A stretch of 64,000 nt of DNA, from contig JAEUKB010000091.1 in the NCBI GenBank assembly GCA_016794365.1, forward strand, positions 16,439 through 80,438, written 5' to 3'. The DNA is from Myxococcales bacterium (GTDB taxonomy: Bacteria; Myxococcota_A; Polyangia; Palsa-1104; JAEUJZ01). This document shows, one piece after another, positions 45,006 through 55,800 of the stretch (positions within the stretch are counted from its first letter, which is position 1; the number at the start of each line of letters is the position of its first letter). The position numbers and the translations under genes were made by a program. The notes below the pieces were generated by a model. That model saw nothing but the letters and a program-made list of their open reading frames with translations. It was not told the DNA's origin and searched no databases.

Positions 45006-46232
45006 TCAGGCCGCTTCTTCGTCGCTGATGTCAATTTCCCACTGTGGTAGCGGATCGGAGAGCTTCTGCCATCCTTCTATGCCCTGCGCCATCTCTGCAT
45101 TGGTCAGCAGACAGCGATCGAGTCCTGTCCGCAGCTTCTTTTCATCCATGCCAATGCCGATAAACACCAGCTCTTGTCGGCGATCTCCCCACGTTGGATC
45201 AAAGTCTTTTAGCAGCTTTTGACGCAGCTCTTCTTCTTGCGGCCACTCCTCTTCCGGTAGCGTAGCCCACCACTGACCGCCCGGTTCCAGACTGCATGTC
45301 TTCCCCGCTTGTGACCAGATCGCAACCCAGTCCGAGCGCGTCGCAAACCACGCAAATCCTTTGGAACGGAGCACTCCCTTCCAGGGCTTTTCAATGTAGG
45401 ACATAAAGCGCGCGGGATGAAACGGGCGACGGGCACGATAGATGAAGCTGCGGATTCCGTACGCTTCTGTTTCCGGCGTATGTTCCCCGCGTAGCTCTTT
45501 GAGCCAGCCCGGTGCAGCCTGCGCTTTTTCAAAGTCAAACAGGCCCGTGTTGAAGATCGAATCCAGCGGAACCTTGCCGCGATCGGAGTAGATGATCTTC
45601 GCTTCCGGGTTCAGATGTCGCAGGATTCCTTCCAGCTTGGCGACATCTTCCGGCTTCATCAGATCCACTTTGCTGATGCACAGGACGTTGCAAAACTCGA
45701 TCTGTTCGATCAGCAGATCGACCACATCGCGCTCGTCTCCTTCTCCGGCTGTGCTGCCGCGATCTGCCAAGCTGTCGCGGCTCTCATAGTCCCGCAGAAA
45801 GTTCACGCCATCGATGACAGTCACCATCGTATCGAGCTTCGCGATATCACCAAGACTTGCGCCTTCTTCGTCTTCAAAGGTGAAGGTTTCTGCCACAGGC
45901 AGAGGCTCGGAAATGCCGGTCGATTCGATCAGCAGATAGTCGAAGTGACCGCTCCGTGCGAGCTTGCCTACTTCGACCAGTAGGTCTTCGCGAAGCGTGC
46001 AGCAAATGCAGCCGTTTTGCATTTCCACCAGCTTCTCTTCTGGACGCTGAAGACCGCCTTGCTTGACGAGCTGGGCATCAATGTTGACCTCGCTCATGTC
46101 GTTGACGATCACCGCGATGCGATGTCCGTGCTGTTCCTTTAGCAAAAAATTGAGCAGCGTTGTCTTACCTGCGCCCAAAAATCCCGAGAGAACTGTCACT
46201 GCCAGCTTGTTCTGTTGCGTCGCGCTTTCCAT
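45006..46232 (-). CDS. COG0523 GTPase, putative zinc metallochaperone
   Basis: 408 residues. G3E GTPase with Walker A VLSGFLGAGKTTLLN, the conserved metal-binding CxCC motif in NGCICCTLREDLL, ESTGISEPLPVAE, and SKVDLM (the G4 motif). The C-terminal CobW domain contains GIRSFIYRARRPFHPARF, as in ZigA/ZagA/YciC-type zinc chaperones that deliver zinc to client enzymes under starvation. Located upstream of the Fur gene by 65 nt (20 from the alternative start); a 21-bp Fur-like palindrome overlaps its predicted -35. Confidence 0.88.
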   Translation of the reverse strand: MESATQQNKLAVTVLSGFLGAGKTTLLNFLLKEQHGHRIAVIVNDMSEVNIDAQLVKQGGLQRPEEKLVEMQNGCICCTLREDLLVEVGKLARSGHFDYLLIESTGISEPLPVAETFTFEDEEGASLGDIAKLDTMVTVIDGVNFLRDYESRDSLADRGSTAGEGDERDVVDLLIEQIEFCNVLCISKVDLMKPEDVAKLEGILRHLNPEAKIIYSDRGKVPLDSIFNTGLFDFEKAQAAPGWLKELRGEHTPETEAYGIRSFIYRARRPFHPARFMSYIEKPWKGVLRSKGFAWFATRSDWVAIWSQAGKTCSLEPGGQWWATLPEEEWPQEEELRQKLLKDFDPTWGDRRQELVFIGIGMDEKKLRTGLDRCLLTNAEMAQGIEGWQKLSDPLPQWEIDISDEEAA

Positions 46233-46330
46233 GTTTCGCTTTCCTTGCTTGCGATCGCTTCCTGATGGCTACCTGTCAGGTGGGTGAACCTGACCAAGCA
46301 ACCCCGATCGGCTCCGCTTTGTCTGCGTAC

Positions 46331-46372
46331 TCATAGCAAGTGAACTGATCAAATGCAAATGATTTGCATTTA
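46331..46372 (-). promoter_or_regulatory. Promoter of the GTPase/Fur operon with Fur-like palindrome
   Basis: The palindrome at 46352-46372 has a core TGCAAATGATTTGCA, 10-1-10 and perfect except the centre. It includes the -35 TTGCAT (46359-46354), with a 17-nt spacer to TATGAG (46336-46331), so bound repressor would block polymerase. Confidence 0.7.
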
Positions 46373-46530
46373 CTTGGAGTCTCATTAGAATGAAAGACAC
46401 TTGCATTTCGGATAGAGCTTGCCACTGTTCCATCCGTCGCGCGTTTCCTGGAATCTGCATGATTCCGAGGAGATACCAGCCATATCGAGCTGCTGACCAA
46501 AACCGTCCACGTCAGCTGCGTTCGCTTAAA

Positions 46531-46583
46531 TGCAAGGAACTTGCAATAGTGGCTTGACGGAAAAGAGATCCAAGGGCTATCGT
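46531..46583 (+). promoter_or_regulatory. Fur-like operator and promoter of the lipoprotein/TonB receptor unit
   Basis: TGCAAGGAACTTGCA (46531-46545), the same TGCAA half-site as the other palindrome, is 8 nt before TTGACG (46554-46559). An 18-nt spacer leads to TATCGT (46578-46583), 22 nt before the ATG at 46606. The palindrome is upstream of, not over, the promoter. Confidence 0.62.
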
Positions 46584-46605
46584 GAGCCCGACTGGGAGGC
46601 AGAAG

Positions 46606-47766
46606 ATGCATTTAGGAAAGCTTGTAGGAACGTCGCTGCTTGTGGGTCTGGTTGCCGCCAGTGGCTGCGGTGAAAACATGGACTCTGTAGCAGGTGGGAG
46701 CGTCCAGTTCACCGCATCAGGGGAAGTCCTGGCGCTCGGTGGTTACGGGTTTCCTGCAACGGGTGACGAGCCAGCCTTTGTCGATGGCTGGGAAGTCCGC
46801 TTTGAGTCCCTGTTGGTGACGTTCGATTACATCAACTTGTCTGAAAATCCCGACAAAGCTCCGACCGATCAGTCCCAGACAGACAACAAAGTGGCGCAGC
46901 TTGCTGGACCGTGGGCGGTGGATCTACACAAAGGGGGACCGCTGCTGGGCAAGGGGGGGAGCGACGAGCAAGCGCTCCCCATCGCAACCCTGTCCGCGCT
47001 GAATCTGCAAGCAGACAAGCCACTTGATCCAACAAAGCGCTATGCCTTCGGGTTCGATATTGTGCCCGCCAATCCTGCGGCGAAGAAGCTGAACTTGGAT
47101 GCAGAAGGGGAAGCCAACTACAGCCAGATGGCAAAGAATGGCTGGACGGTGATGTACATCGGAACTGCGACGTGGAAAGGAACGAGCTGCACGTCAACCA
47201 ATCCGGCGTATGACTTCTCTGTGATGCCGAAAGTGGTGAAGTTCCGCTTTGGGTTCCGCTCTCCCACTTCGTACATCAACTGCCAGAACCCGGACACTGC
47301 ACCAGCGCAGCCGTTTGCGGGTGAAGAATACCAGCGCGGCATTCAAGTGAAACAGAACGCAACGACGACGGCACAAGCAACGGTTCACACCGATCATCCG
47401 TTCTGGGAAAACAGCGAGCACGATGCGCCTGCGCACTTCGATCCGTTCGCTGCTTGGGCGCAGAAAGATGCATCCGGCAGCTACGTTGTGACGCTGGAAG
47501 ATCTGAAAGGCGTGAACTTTACTGCGTTCAAAGATCGCGCTGGCAAGTCGCTGCCATGGCGTTCGTGCGTGCCGACGTACACTCCGCCCAACACTTCACA
47601 GACGATGGGATTTGATGCGCCCGGCATTCCGTACAGCCCCAACGGTGATGCGAGCCAAGTCCTGCGTGATTTCTACGACTACGTTACGTACAACCAGAGC
47701 ACGCAAGGCCACCTGAACGCGGATGGAATCTGCTCGATCAAGCGGAACTATCCTTCTCCCAAATAG
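46606..47766 (+). CDS. Lipoprotein of the metal-acquisition module
   Basis: 386 residues with lipoprotein signal LLVGLVAASGCGE. GGAGG 6 nt before the ATG. Mature region has FVDGWEVRFESLLVTFDYINLSE and FRFGFRSPTSYINC, and many His/Asp (HTDHPFWENSEHDAPAHFDP) that could bind metal. No named domain recognised. Immediately precedes a TonB receptor, so likely an outer-membrane partner or a metal-binding accessory. Confidence 0.75.
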   Translation: MHLGKLVGTSLLVGLVAASGCGENMDSVAGGSVQFTASGEVLALGGYGFPATGDEPAFVDGWEVRFESLLVTFDYINLSENPDKAPTDQSQTDNKVAQLAGPWAVDLHKGGPLLGKGGSDEQALPIATLSALNLQADKPLDPTKRYAFGFDIVPANPAAKKLNLDAEGEANYSQMAKNGWTVMYIGTATWKGTSCTSTNPAYDFSVMPKVVKFRFGFRSPTSYINCQNPDTAPAQPFAGEEYQRGIQVKQNATTTAQATVHTDHPFWENSEHDAPAHFDPFAAWAQKDASGSYVVTLEDLKGVNFTAFKDRAGKSLPWRSCVPTYTPPNTSQTMGFDAPGIPYSPNGDASQVLRDFYDYVTYNQSTQGHLNADGICSIKRNYPSPK

Positions 47767-47801
47767 GCTCACAAGTAGGCGCGCTGCCGTAAGGACGCTT
47801 C

Positions 47802-50306
47802 ATGTCTAGCTCCATTCCTTCCTGTTCGTTTCGCTGCATCTGTCTGGGACTTTCACTGCTGTCAATCGGTCTGCAACAGACTGCATTTGCGCAGCAGGCT
47901 GTGAGCCCAGTGGAAGGAACCGCGCCTGTGAAATCCGCTGATTCTCCGTCGGAAGAACCAGCTCCCAGTCCTGTATCGGGTCCGGTTTCGATTCCTCCTC
48001 CTGCTTCTCCTACTAGTCTTGCACCGGCTGTTCCTACACCGACTCCCAATGATGCATCTTCACCAAAGGAAGATCACAAGGACGAAGACAAGGGAGAGCG
48101 CAAAGCAGAGGTTCAGGAAGAGCGCAGAGACGACGCAAAGAATGCAAAAAACCAGGGAGGAGCAGAGTCCGCAGCAGAGCCTGACAGTGGGGCAGGGGGC
48201 AGCGGAAAAAAGAGTCCGTTCGAGATGAAAGTGACCGGAAAGAAGGTGCCTCCTCCGTCGCGTGGAGCCGCTGACTATCATGTCGAAGTGGGCGCGCTGA
48301 GCAGCGTACCGCGCAAAAATGCAGCAGAGCTTTTGAAGCTGGTGCCCGGAATCCTTCTGACCAACGATGGAAGTGAGGCGCACGCGGATCAGGTGTTTTT
48401 GCGTGGCTTTGATGCAAGAGAAGGACAAGACATTGAATTTACCGTCGGTGGTGTGCCCATCAATGAGAGTGGAAACATTCACGGAAACGGCTATTCAGAC
48501 ACGCACTTTATCATTCCAGAGCTGATCTCTTCGCTGCGGGTCTTAGAAGGTCCGTTCGATCCACGACAAGGAAACTATGCAGTTGCGGGCAGTGCTGATT
48601 ATCAGCTTGGACTTGCGCAGCGTGGTGTCACAGCGAAGTTCATGGCTGGTTCGTACGGAACGTATCGGGGGCTCCTATTGTGGGGTCCGCGTGGGGCGCG
48701 CGAAGGAACCTTTGCAGGTGTCGAGCTGTATCAAACGGCGGGCTTTGGACAGAATCGGGACGGTCGGCGTGCGACGGTGATGGCGCAGTATGAAGGCAAG
48801 TCCGGTGCGCACCTGTATCGCATCACTGCGCAGGCCTACATCGCCAGCTTTCACAGCGCGGGAGTGGTTCGGGAAGATGATTATCTGGCCGGAAAGATCG
48901 GTTTTTTTGATACGTACGATCCCACGCAAGGCGCGGACACAGGACGCTATTCGCTAAGCGGAATGTTAGAGACACGCGTCGGAAAGATGCTGATTCACAA
49001 CCAAGTGTATGGCATCGCGCGACCGATGACGCTGCGTGAAAACTTCACGGGATTTTTGCTCGATCCGCAAGAGCCAACGCAGAGCCCACATGGTCAGCGC
49101 GGCGATCATATTCAAGTCGCGAGCATGGCTGCGATCATTGGTGCGCATGGCTTTGGACGGCTCACTACAGAGATCCTGAATCAGCCACAAGAGCTCGAAG
49201 TGGGCTACTACGCACGCGGCGACTTTGTACACTCAACCCAGCATCGCATCGAGGCTGCGACCCGCGCTCCCTATCATACGGAAGCAGATCTGGAGTCCAA
49301 GCTTGGCAACTTGGGACTGTATGCAGATCTGAACCTGCGCCCATGGAAGTGGATTGCGCTGCGCGGTGGTGTTCGTTCCGATCTGTTTACATACGATGTA
49401 CTCGATCTGTGCGCGGTGAAGTCTGTGTCGCATCCTTCGAAGACAGATCCACCGGGCGATGACTCATGCCTTAGTCAGCAAGACTTCGGGAAGTATCGGG
49501 AACCGACTCAGCGCTCGACGACAACGGGAGCGGTATTCCTTCCCAGGGTTTCGCTTGTACTGGGTCCATTGCTGGGAATCTCTGCATCGGTCAGTTACGG
49601 ACAAGGTGTGCGATCGATCGATCCGATCTACATCACGCAAGATGCAAAGACTCCGTTTGCGAGCGCAGAGTCTGTGGATGCCGGACTGTCTTTTGCGCGC
49701 GATCTGGGACCGCTAGCACTGACTGTGCGAACGGCTTTTTTTCAGACCAGAGTGGATCGTGATCTGCTGTTTTCTCAGACGGCGGGACGCAATGTCTTGA
49801 GCAATGGAACCACGCGCATCGGAAGTGCCAGCGCGGCGCGTGTCACAGGATCCTTTTTCGATGTGGCGGCAAACCTTACGTACGTTCGCGCGACGTTTGA
49901 TGACACCGGGCTGCTGATTCCGTACGTTCCAGACTGGGTCTTCCGCTTCGATGGTTCTCTGTTTGGTGAGCTTCCGTTTGACAAGCTGCGGATTCGTGGG
50001 AAAGCGTTCCGGGGGACGCTGGCTGCTGGTGCAACGTATGTGTCTCCACGTCCCCTTCCGTACGGTGAGCGATCCAATCCAATCGCTGTATTTGATCTGC
50101 ATGCCACGCTGGGATTCTGGCTGTTTGATGTCGGACTGGTTGCGACCAACTTGTTCGATGCGCAGTACCGCTTGGGGGAATACAACTATGCGTCTGACTT
50201 TCGGAGCCAGCAGCTCCCGACGCTGGTTCCGATGCGACACTTTAGCGCAGGCGCGCCTCGGCAGGTGTTCTTCACGCTGGCTGTGAACCTTGGGGGTGAC
50301 AAATGA
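47802..50306 (+). CDS. TonB-dependent outer-membrane receptor
   Basis: 834 residues. Signal peptide (LGLSLLSIGLQQTAFAQ), a Pro/Lys/Glu-rich disordered region to about residue 130, then the plug: EVGALSSVPRKNAAELLKLVPGI, FLRGFDAREGQDIEFTVGGVPINE, and the PFDPRQGNYAVAGSADYQLGL end. The rest is a beta-barrel ending in VFFTLAVNLGGDK, lacking the classic terminal Phe. It would import a chelated metal or metallophore driven by TonB. AAGGA before the ATG. Shares 4 nt with the following lipoprotein gene. Confidence 0.9.
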   Translation: MSSSIPSCSFRCICLGLSLLSIGLQQTAFAQQAVSPVEGTAPVKSADSPSEEPAPSPVSGPVSIPPPASPTSLAPAVPTPTPNDASSPKEDHKDEDKGERKAEVQEERRDDAKNAKNQGGAESAAEPDSGAGGSGKKSPFEMKVTGKKVPPPSRGAADYHVEVGALSSVPRKNAAELLKLVPGILLTNDGSEAHADQVFLRGFDAREGQDIEFTVGGVPINESGNIHGNGYSDTHFIIPELISSLRVLEGPFDPRQGNYAVAGSADYQLGLAQRGVTAKFMAGSYGTYRGLLLWGPRGAREGTFAGVELYQTAGFGQNRDGRRATVMAQYEGKSGAHLYRITAQAYIASFHSAGVVREDDYLAGKIGFFDTYDPTQGADTGRYSLSGMLETRVGKMLIHNQVYGIARPMTLRENFTGFLLDPQEPTQSPHGQRGDHIQVASMAAIIGAHGFGRLTTEILNQPQELEVGYYARGDFVHSTQHRIEAATRAPYHTEADLESKLGNLGLYADLNLRPWKWIALRGGVRSDLFTYDVLDLCAVKSVSHPSKTDPPGDDSCLSQQDFGKYREPTQRSTTTGAVFLPRVSLVLGPLLGISASVSYGQGVRSIDPIYITQDAKTPFASAESVDAGLSFARDLGPLALTVRTAFFQTRVDRDLLFSQTAGRNVLSNGTTRIGSASAARVTGSFFDVAANLTYVRATFDDTGLLIPYVPDWVFRFDGSLFGELPFDKLRIRGKAFRGTLAAGATYVSPRPLPYGERSNPIAVFDLHATLGFWLFDVGLVATNLFDAQYRLGEYNYASDFRSQQLPTLVPMRHFSAGAPRQVFFTLAVNLGGDK

Positions 50307-51085
50307 GGTATTTTTTAGGATTCATATTGTCGCTGGGAATCCTCTCTGGATGCGGTGAGACAACGGGTGGTGCGCGCGTATCTTTTTCTGCGTTTGCAGC
50401 CGGTGCAGAGTCCGCAACGGGAGCTCCACTGACGTTTACGAATCACCAAGGTTATTCGGTGACGCTCACGCGGGCCAAGCTGCACATTGGTGCGATGTAT
50501 CTGAATCAGACTGTGCCTACGTCCGGTGCGCAAGAGACATCCTGCGTACTGCCCGGAACGTATGTGGCCCAGGTGCTCAGCAGCGTCGATGTGGATGTGC
50601 TGTCTGCACAGCTTCAGCCGTTTCCGAGTCCAGGCCACGGTATCGAAACAGAAGCGAAAGTGGGAGAGCTGTGGCTCACAGGCGGAGACATCAGTGCGAC
50701 AGAGGATCCAACGGTGATCCTAGACGCCGCAGGAACTGCGAGTCTGTCAGGACAGAGTTATCCGTTTGAAGCGCGCCTTACGATCGGACGGAATCGACAG
50801 ATTCCCACCAAAGATCCCGCTTATCCGGGATCCAATCCGATCTGTAAGCAGCGCATCGTGACACCGATTTTTGCGTCGATTACACCGACGGAAGGTGGAA
50901 AGCTGATCCTGCGTGTCGATCCGCGTGGAATGTTTGATGGTGTTGATTTTTCTGTGCTTCCCAAAGTGTCAGATGCTCCGCTTCTGTATCGGTTTTCGGA
51001 TCAAAACGACAACGCTGCGGATCTAAGCCTGTTTCAGTACGGACTTCGGGCACGCACGCAGGTCTATTCCTTTTCGTGGCAGTAA
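50303..51085 (+). CDS. Second lipoprotein of the metal-acquisition module
   Basis: 260 residues. MRYFLGFILSLGILSGCGE lipoprotein signal. Start overlaps the receptor stop (ATGA). Beta-rich mature part with SVTLTRAKLHIGAMYLNQ and two or three Cys; no named domain. Probably works with the receptor at the outer membrane. Confidence 0.75.
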   Translation: MRYFLGFILSLGILSGCGETTGGARVSFSAFAAGAESATGAPLTFTNHQGYSVTLTRAKLHIGAMYLNQTVPTSGAQETSCVLPGTYVAQVLSSVDVDVLSAQLQPFPSPGHGIETEAKVGELWLTGGDISATEDPTVILDAAGTASLSGQSYPFEARLTIGRNRQIPTKDPAYPGSNPICKQRIVTPIFASITPTEGGKLILRVDPRGMFDGVDFSVLPKVSDAPLLYRFSDQNDNAADLSLFQYGLRARTQVYSFSWQ

Positions 51086-51217
51086 GAACAGGTGCGCCTT
51101 CCCTTGGACTCCCACAGTTCCAGGTGTCACAAGCTTCCAGCTCGGCGCTGAGTAAGCGAGGCTGCAAAAAGATCGCCCTGTCTTTCTCTCTTTCGCGTCC
51201 TGTGTCGGTGAGCTTCT

Positions 51218-51243
51218 AGATGGTTCAAGCATCCAGACCATCT
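51218..51243. promoter_or_regulatory. Inverted repeat upstream of the AAA/helicase operon
   Basis: AGATGGT and ACCATCT are separated by 12 nt, 38 nt before the operon start. The flanking CCAGACCATCTGG forms a further nested palindrome. No -35/-10 pair is convincing. Confidence 0.4.
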
Positions 51244-51280
51244 GGACCACTGGTTGTCACGGGCTGCTTTTGGAGAATCC

Positions 51281-52864
51281 ATGACCACGATGTACGAGCA
51301 CCTGCTCCACCTGTCGCGAGCTGGCGCAAATATTCTTCATTTTGTTTCCTATGAATGGGAGCGCGTTCGGGGTCTTGTCATTGGCCTCTCCACAGAACTC
51401 GCATTGCCGCTGCGAATTTGGAGTCAGTCCACCGGACTTCTTCGCCATGCAGACGATGCCAATGTGACGATTGAGGACGACGCGGCGACTGATCCGTTGG
51501 AGCTGCTCAAGCAGATTCACGGCTCTGATGAAGCGGGCGTGTGGCTGTTGGAAGACTTCCAGCCATTTCTGCGCGAAGACCATCATCCGATTCACCGCTG
51601 GCTGCGCGAGATCGCTCGGCTTCCCCAGCGCCCTCGCAAAGTGGTGTTGCTCTCGACGCCATTGCCAGGTCTTCCCCTCGACTTGCGAAAGGAAGTTCCG
51701 ACTGTTGAGTTGGAGCTTCCCAGCGTCAACGACCTTCGCTTGGTTCTCGCAGATGCTGCGAGTGCCCTTGGCGTCCGCGCCGATGCAGATGACGCGCTAC
51801 TTGATGCCGCTCGCGGGCTGACCGTCATGGAAGCTCGATTGGCTTTCGGGAAGGCTGCGGCAGAGCGTGGCCGTCTCGACCATACCGCTGTTCCGTTCGT
51901 CGCGCGTGAGAAGGAACGAATCATCAAGCAGAGCGAGGTTTTGGAGTATTACCCGACCGAGATACGGATGGCCGATGTAGGGGGACTCGATCAGCTCAAG
52001 GATTGGCTGGAGCGACGAGGCCGAGCCTTCGGAGCCGGTGCGCGCGACTTTGGACTTGATGCCCCCAAGGGGGTGCTGCTCCTTGGGGTCCAGGGGTGCG
52101 GCAAGAGCCTACTCGCCAAGGCCGTTGCAGCGACGTGGCAATTTCCGCTGCTGCGCTTCGATATGGGCAAGGTATTCGGCGGCATCGTTGGTCAGTCGGA
52201 GGCAAACATACGAACGGCGCTTCAGGTGGCGCAGGCGCTCGCTCCCTGCGTGCTGTGGATTGATGAGATCGAGAAGGGGCTGGCCGGAATGGGCAGCTCC
52301 GATCAGACCGACGGAGGTACAACCGCGCGTGTCGTCGGATCGCTGCTCACCTGGATGCAAGAGAAGCGTGATCCTGTGTTCGTTGTCGCCACTGCGAACC
52401 GGATCGACATGCTTCCACCAGAGCTGCTTCGGAAAGGACGCTTCGATGAAATCTTCTTCGTGGATCTTCCCACTCGTGCGGTGCGCGAAGAGATTCTGAC
52501 GATTCATCTGCAGAAGAAGCGCCGCAATCCGAAGGACTTCGATCTGAAGTCTCTTTCGGGACAGTCCGTCGGCTTTTCGGGGGCCGAACTGGAAGAGGCC
52601 GTGCGCGAAGGGCTGTACGACGCCTTCGCAGAGAGCCGCGAGCTGGCGACCGAGCACATCAGCCGGGCGCTGACCAAGACCTTCCCGCTGTCGCGAACGA
52701 TGCGTGACCAGATCGAGGGCTTACGGCAGTGGGCCAAGGTTCGTGCGCGCCTTGCCAATGGCGAGCGTCCTGAGGATCTGCCCGTCGAGCATACCGAAAG
52801 TACGCCTCCCAAGCTGCGTCAGGAGGCCGCGCGTAACCCCTTCGTTCCGGTCCCCCGTTCATGA
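51281..52864 (+). CDS. AAA+ ATPase, Ycf46-like
   Basis: 527 residues. ATG with GGAG 5 nt upstream (an earlier in-frame start lacks one). The N-terminal 220 residues (ILHFVSYEWERVRGLVIGLSTEL...LRIWSQSTG) match the N-terminal P-loop-like domain of Ycf46 proteins. The AAA+ module has EIRMADVGGLDQLKDWLERR, Walker A LLGVQGCGKSLLAKA (residue 268 onward), Walker B VLWIDEIEKGL (325), sensor FVVATANRIDMLPP (370) and arginine finger LRKGRFDEIFF. Ycf46 is a cyanobacterial/plastid-related ATPase. First gene of a seven-gene operon; probably a remodeller for the helicase or DUF1257 partner. Confidence 0.88.
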   Translation: MTTMYEHLLHLSRAGANILHFVSYEWERVRGLVIGLSTELALPLRIWSQSTGLLRHADDANVTIEDDAATDPLELLKQIHGSDEAGVWLLEDFQPFLREDHHPIHRWLREIARLPQRPRKVVLLSTPLPGLPLDLRKEVPTVELELPSVNDLRLVLADAASALGVRADADDALLDAARGLTVMEARLAFGKAAAERGRLDHTAVPFVAREKERIIKQSEVLEYYPTEIRMADVGGLDQLKDWLERRGRAFGAGARDFGLDAPKGVLLLGVQGCGKSLLAKAVAATWQFPLLRFDMGKVFGGIVGQSEANIRTALQVAQALAPCVLWIDEIEKGLAGMGSSDQTDGGTTARVVGSLLTWMQEKRDPVFVVATANRIDMLPPELLRKGRFDEIFFVDLPTRAVREEILTIHLQKKRRNPKDFDLKSLSGQSVGFSGAELEEAVREGLYDAFAESRELATEHISRALTKTFPLSRTMRDQIEGLRQWAKVRARLANGERPEDLPVEHTESTPPKLRQEAARNPFVPVPRS

Positions 52865-55800
52865 AGGTTCTGTTCTTCCATGCGACGGCGAGCGTCACGC
52901 ATCCAAAAGTGCTTGGTGCATTTGAGGGGCAGACGCGAACCACGCTCCGGCCATTCAATCAGTTCCTGGGCCAGGCCATTCATACGGCCAAGCAGAGGCA
53001 GTTCCGTTACCAGCTCCCCTGGGAGCGCGTGCGCAACCTGCTCTCCATCCGATTGGAGCCGCTGGACAGCTTGCTGCGAGTCCCCCGGCGTCTACCTGGC
53101 TTTGTGATCACAAACTGGCCGGACGATAAGGTGCCCGACCTCGCACAGCATGCCTTTGTGACCAATCGCGGCGTGCCCGTTCGCATCGAGGCCGCGACGC
53201 GCACCGATCAGGGATTGCTGGTGCAAGCCAATCCGCTCATCTTGCCCACAGATCGGCTGCTGTGGTGCAGCGTCGATTGTGAAATAAGGCAGGAGGCTGC
53301 TCCGCCGCCACCTCAGCAAGTCTCAACCATAGATGGCGTCCTGCTGAAAATCGTCGGTACACCCCGAGCGGAAGGGGACCGTCACTGGCTTTTGGTGGTT
53401 CAAGGAAAGCACAGCGATTGTACGCTCCTTGTCGATGGTGAGCAGGTCGATGCCGAATCGATGCCCACCATGGATGGTCTGCGGCGGGTCGTAGATTCTG
53501 CTGGCCACTCTTTCGATGTTGCGGGTGGGATGCTGCGCAGTGAGGAGCCGCCTGCTGATGGCCCCTTCCGAGACGACCACGGCATTCGATACCGAGGGGA
53601 GGAATTGAGTGGCGCAGGACGGAGTGGCAACTGGATCCAGCTCCTACCGCCAGAACATGCTGAAGCTGATGAATTCCTCGATCCTCGGGCAGCGTTCTGC
53701 GAGGGCGACGTAAGCGAGGTCTGGACGACGAAGTCCCGCAGGCCGTCCGACATCTACAAGGTCAAAAAGGTCGATCAGGATAGGTATCAACTTCTGCTCG
53801 ACCGTCTGCCGCCCGAAGGGACTACACTGTTTCTCCCTGTCGATCTGCGAAATCTCTACCTTCAGAAGCGGGCGCTCAGGCAGCTGTCTGAAGCTCCGCT
53901 TCCGCACCATCAGGGATTGATGCGGCTGTGCGAGGATCCCCAGCACGCGCGCTGGCCCAGTGTAAAGCCACACAATCCTGTCCAGTGGCGCGCACTCACC
54001 GATGAAACCCGCAGTGGAACGACGGAGCAGCGGGCCTTCGTGGCAAAGGCACTCGGCTCGCCTGATTTTGCGTTTTTGGAAGGACCGCCTGGCTCTGGCA
54101 AGACGACCGCGATCTGCGAGATTGTGCAGCAACTCGTTGAGCAGGGGAAACGGGTGCTGCTCTGCGCATCCACCCATGTGGCGATCGACAACGTGCTGGA
54201 GCGGCTGCTTGGCTCGGAGTCCCCCATTGATGCTGTTCGCATCGGCAAGTTGGACAAAGTAGATGACAAGGTTCAGTCGGTCCAGATCGACAGTCGGATC
54301 GACGCGCTCATCGCAGCCTGGAAGCGTCAACCCGAGATGCAAAAGTTTGGTGATGCTGAGCTAGCTGAAATGGCGGAGCGCACCATCGTCATGGCGGCCA
54401 ACCTGACCTGCGGTACTACGATGGGAATCGTCAACCACCCACTATTTCGCGGTCGGGACGAGGATCTACACATCGCAGAGCGTCCGATCACGACCATGCC
54501 GCACTGGGACGTGCTCATCATCGATGAAGCCAGCAAGACGCTCATCCAGGAGTTCATGGTCCCGGCGCTCATGGCGAAGCGCTGGATCATCGTTGGTGAT
54601 GTTCGACAACTTCCGCCTTTCGCAGATCGCGCGGACATCGTGGCGAACCTTCGCGACCTCGTGGACGAAAAGGATCAACCAATCTTTCCCCGGGACCACC
54701 AGCGCGCTTGTCTGCTGCTCTTCCGGTTCCTCCGATCTCATGTCCGGCAGCCGGGAATGCGCTGGCTTATCGTCGAGCCACCCAGCGTCTTGGGCTGGAT
54801 CGTCCGTGAATTGCAGGCCAAGCCGATTGCCGACCTATCCGTGGTGCGTGTGGTTGCGCGGGTGCCTGTCCGCGAAGGACCGACCGCGCTTGTGACAGTC
54901 GCGCAGCTCCAGTCTGGAGCTCCAGAAGCACTCCGACTCGCAGCAGCGGACTGGGTTCTGGTTGGTGAGGATCTGCTCGCAGAAGTCTCGCACCTGCTTC
55001 CATCCAACTTGCTGCTCGCGCGGAATGTGACAAGCGGTTCCCGTGTACTGAGCGAAGGCGATCCTTTCCTGCTGCGACAGGCATGGTGGCTCGGGCGAGC
55101 GGGCCAGCTTCCTCGTCCGTACAACGAGCGGAAGTTCCAGAAAGCTGACATCACGACCTTCGCAGAGAGCCAGTTGTGTGAGACCGACTGGCTACGCCGC
55201 AATGATCTGGGTCAGGAGCTTGCGTGGCGTCTTACCCGGCTCCATGAGCTGCGTCACAGTTGCGACGATCGGGAGCGCCTCTGCGAAGACCTCAAGCGAC
55301 TTCAGCCTACGGCGAGAGACATCTCGGAACCGATTGCAGAGATTCAGGACATCGGCTTGCCGAGCATTCTGGAGGTGATCCAGGAGGGCATCGGGGTCGA
55401 GCGGAGCAAGCGACCCAGCGCGCTCACGGAAGGACTGCGTACGCGACGAACAGATGTCTTTTTACCTCGCTTCGAGAGCCTGTCCTATCAGCACCGGATG
55501 CACCCGCAGATTTCCGAGTTTTCTCGCGAGATCTTCTACAGTGGTAAGTCACTCAAGGATGCGAACACGATCGAGAGCCGGGATGGGAAGCTCGGTTGGG
55601 ACTTTGGAAAATTCCGATCGCACCGAGTCTGGGCGCATGTCCACGGACGCGATCAGCAGGGCGAAAACCGAGATGAGGTGAGCGTCATTGCTGCGATCCT
55701 GCGCGAGTTCATCGCATGGGCTCGGAAAAAAGGACCTCCTGCGCGCAATGCTCCCAGCGTCTGGGAAGTGGCGTGCCTGTGTTTCTACGTCAAGCAAGAG

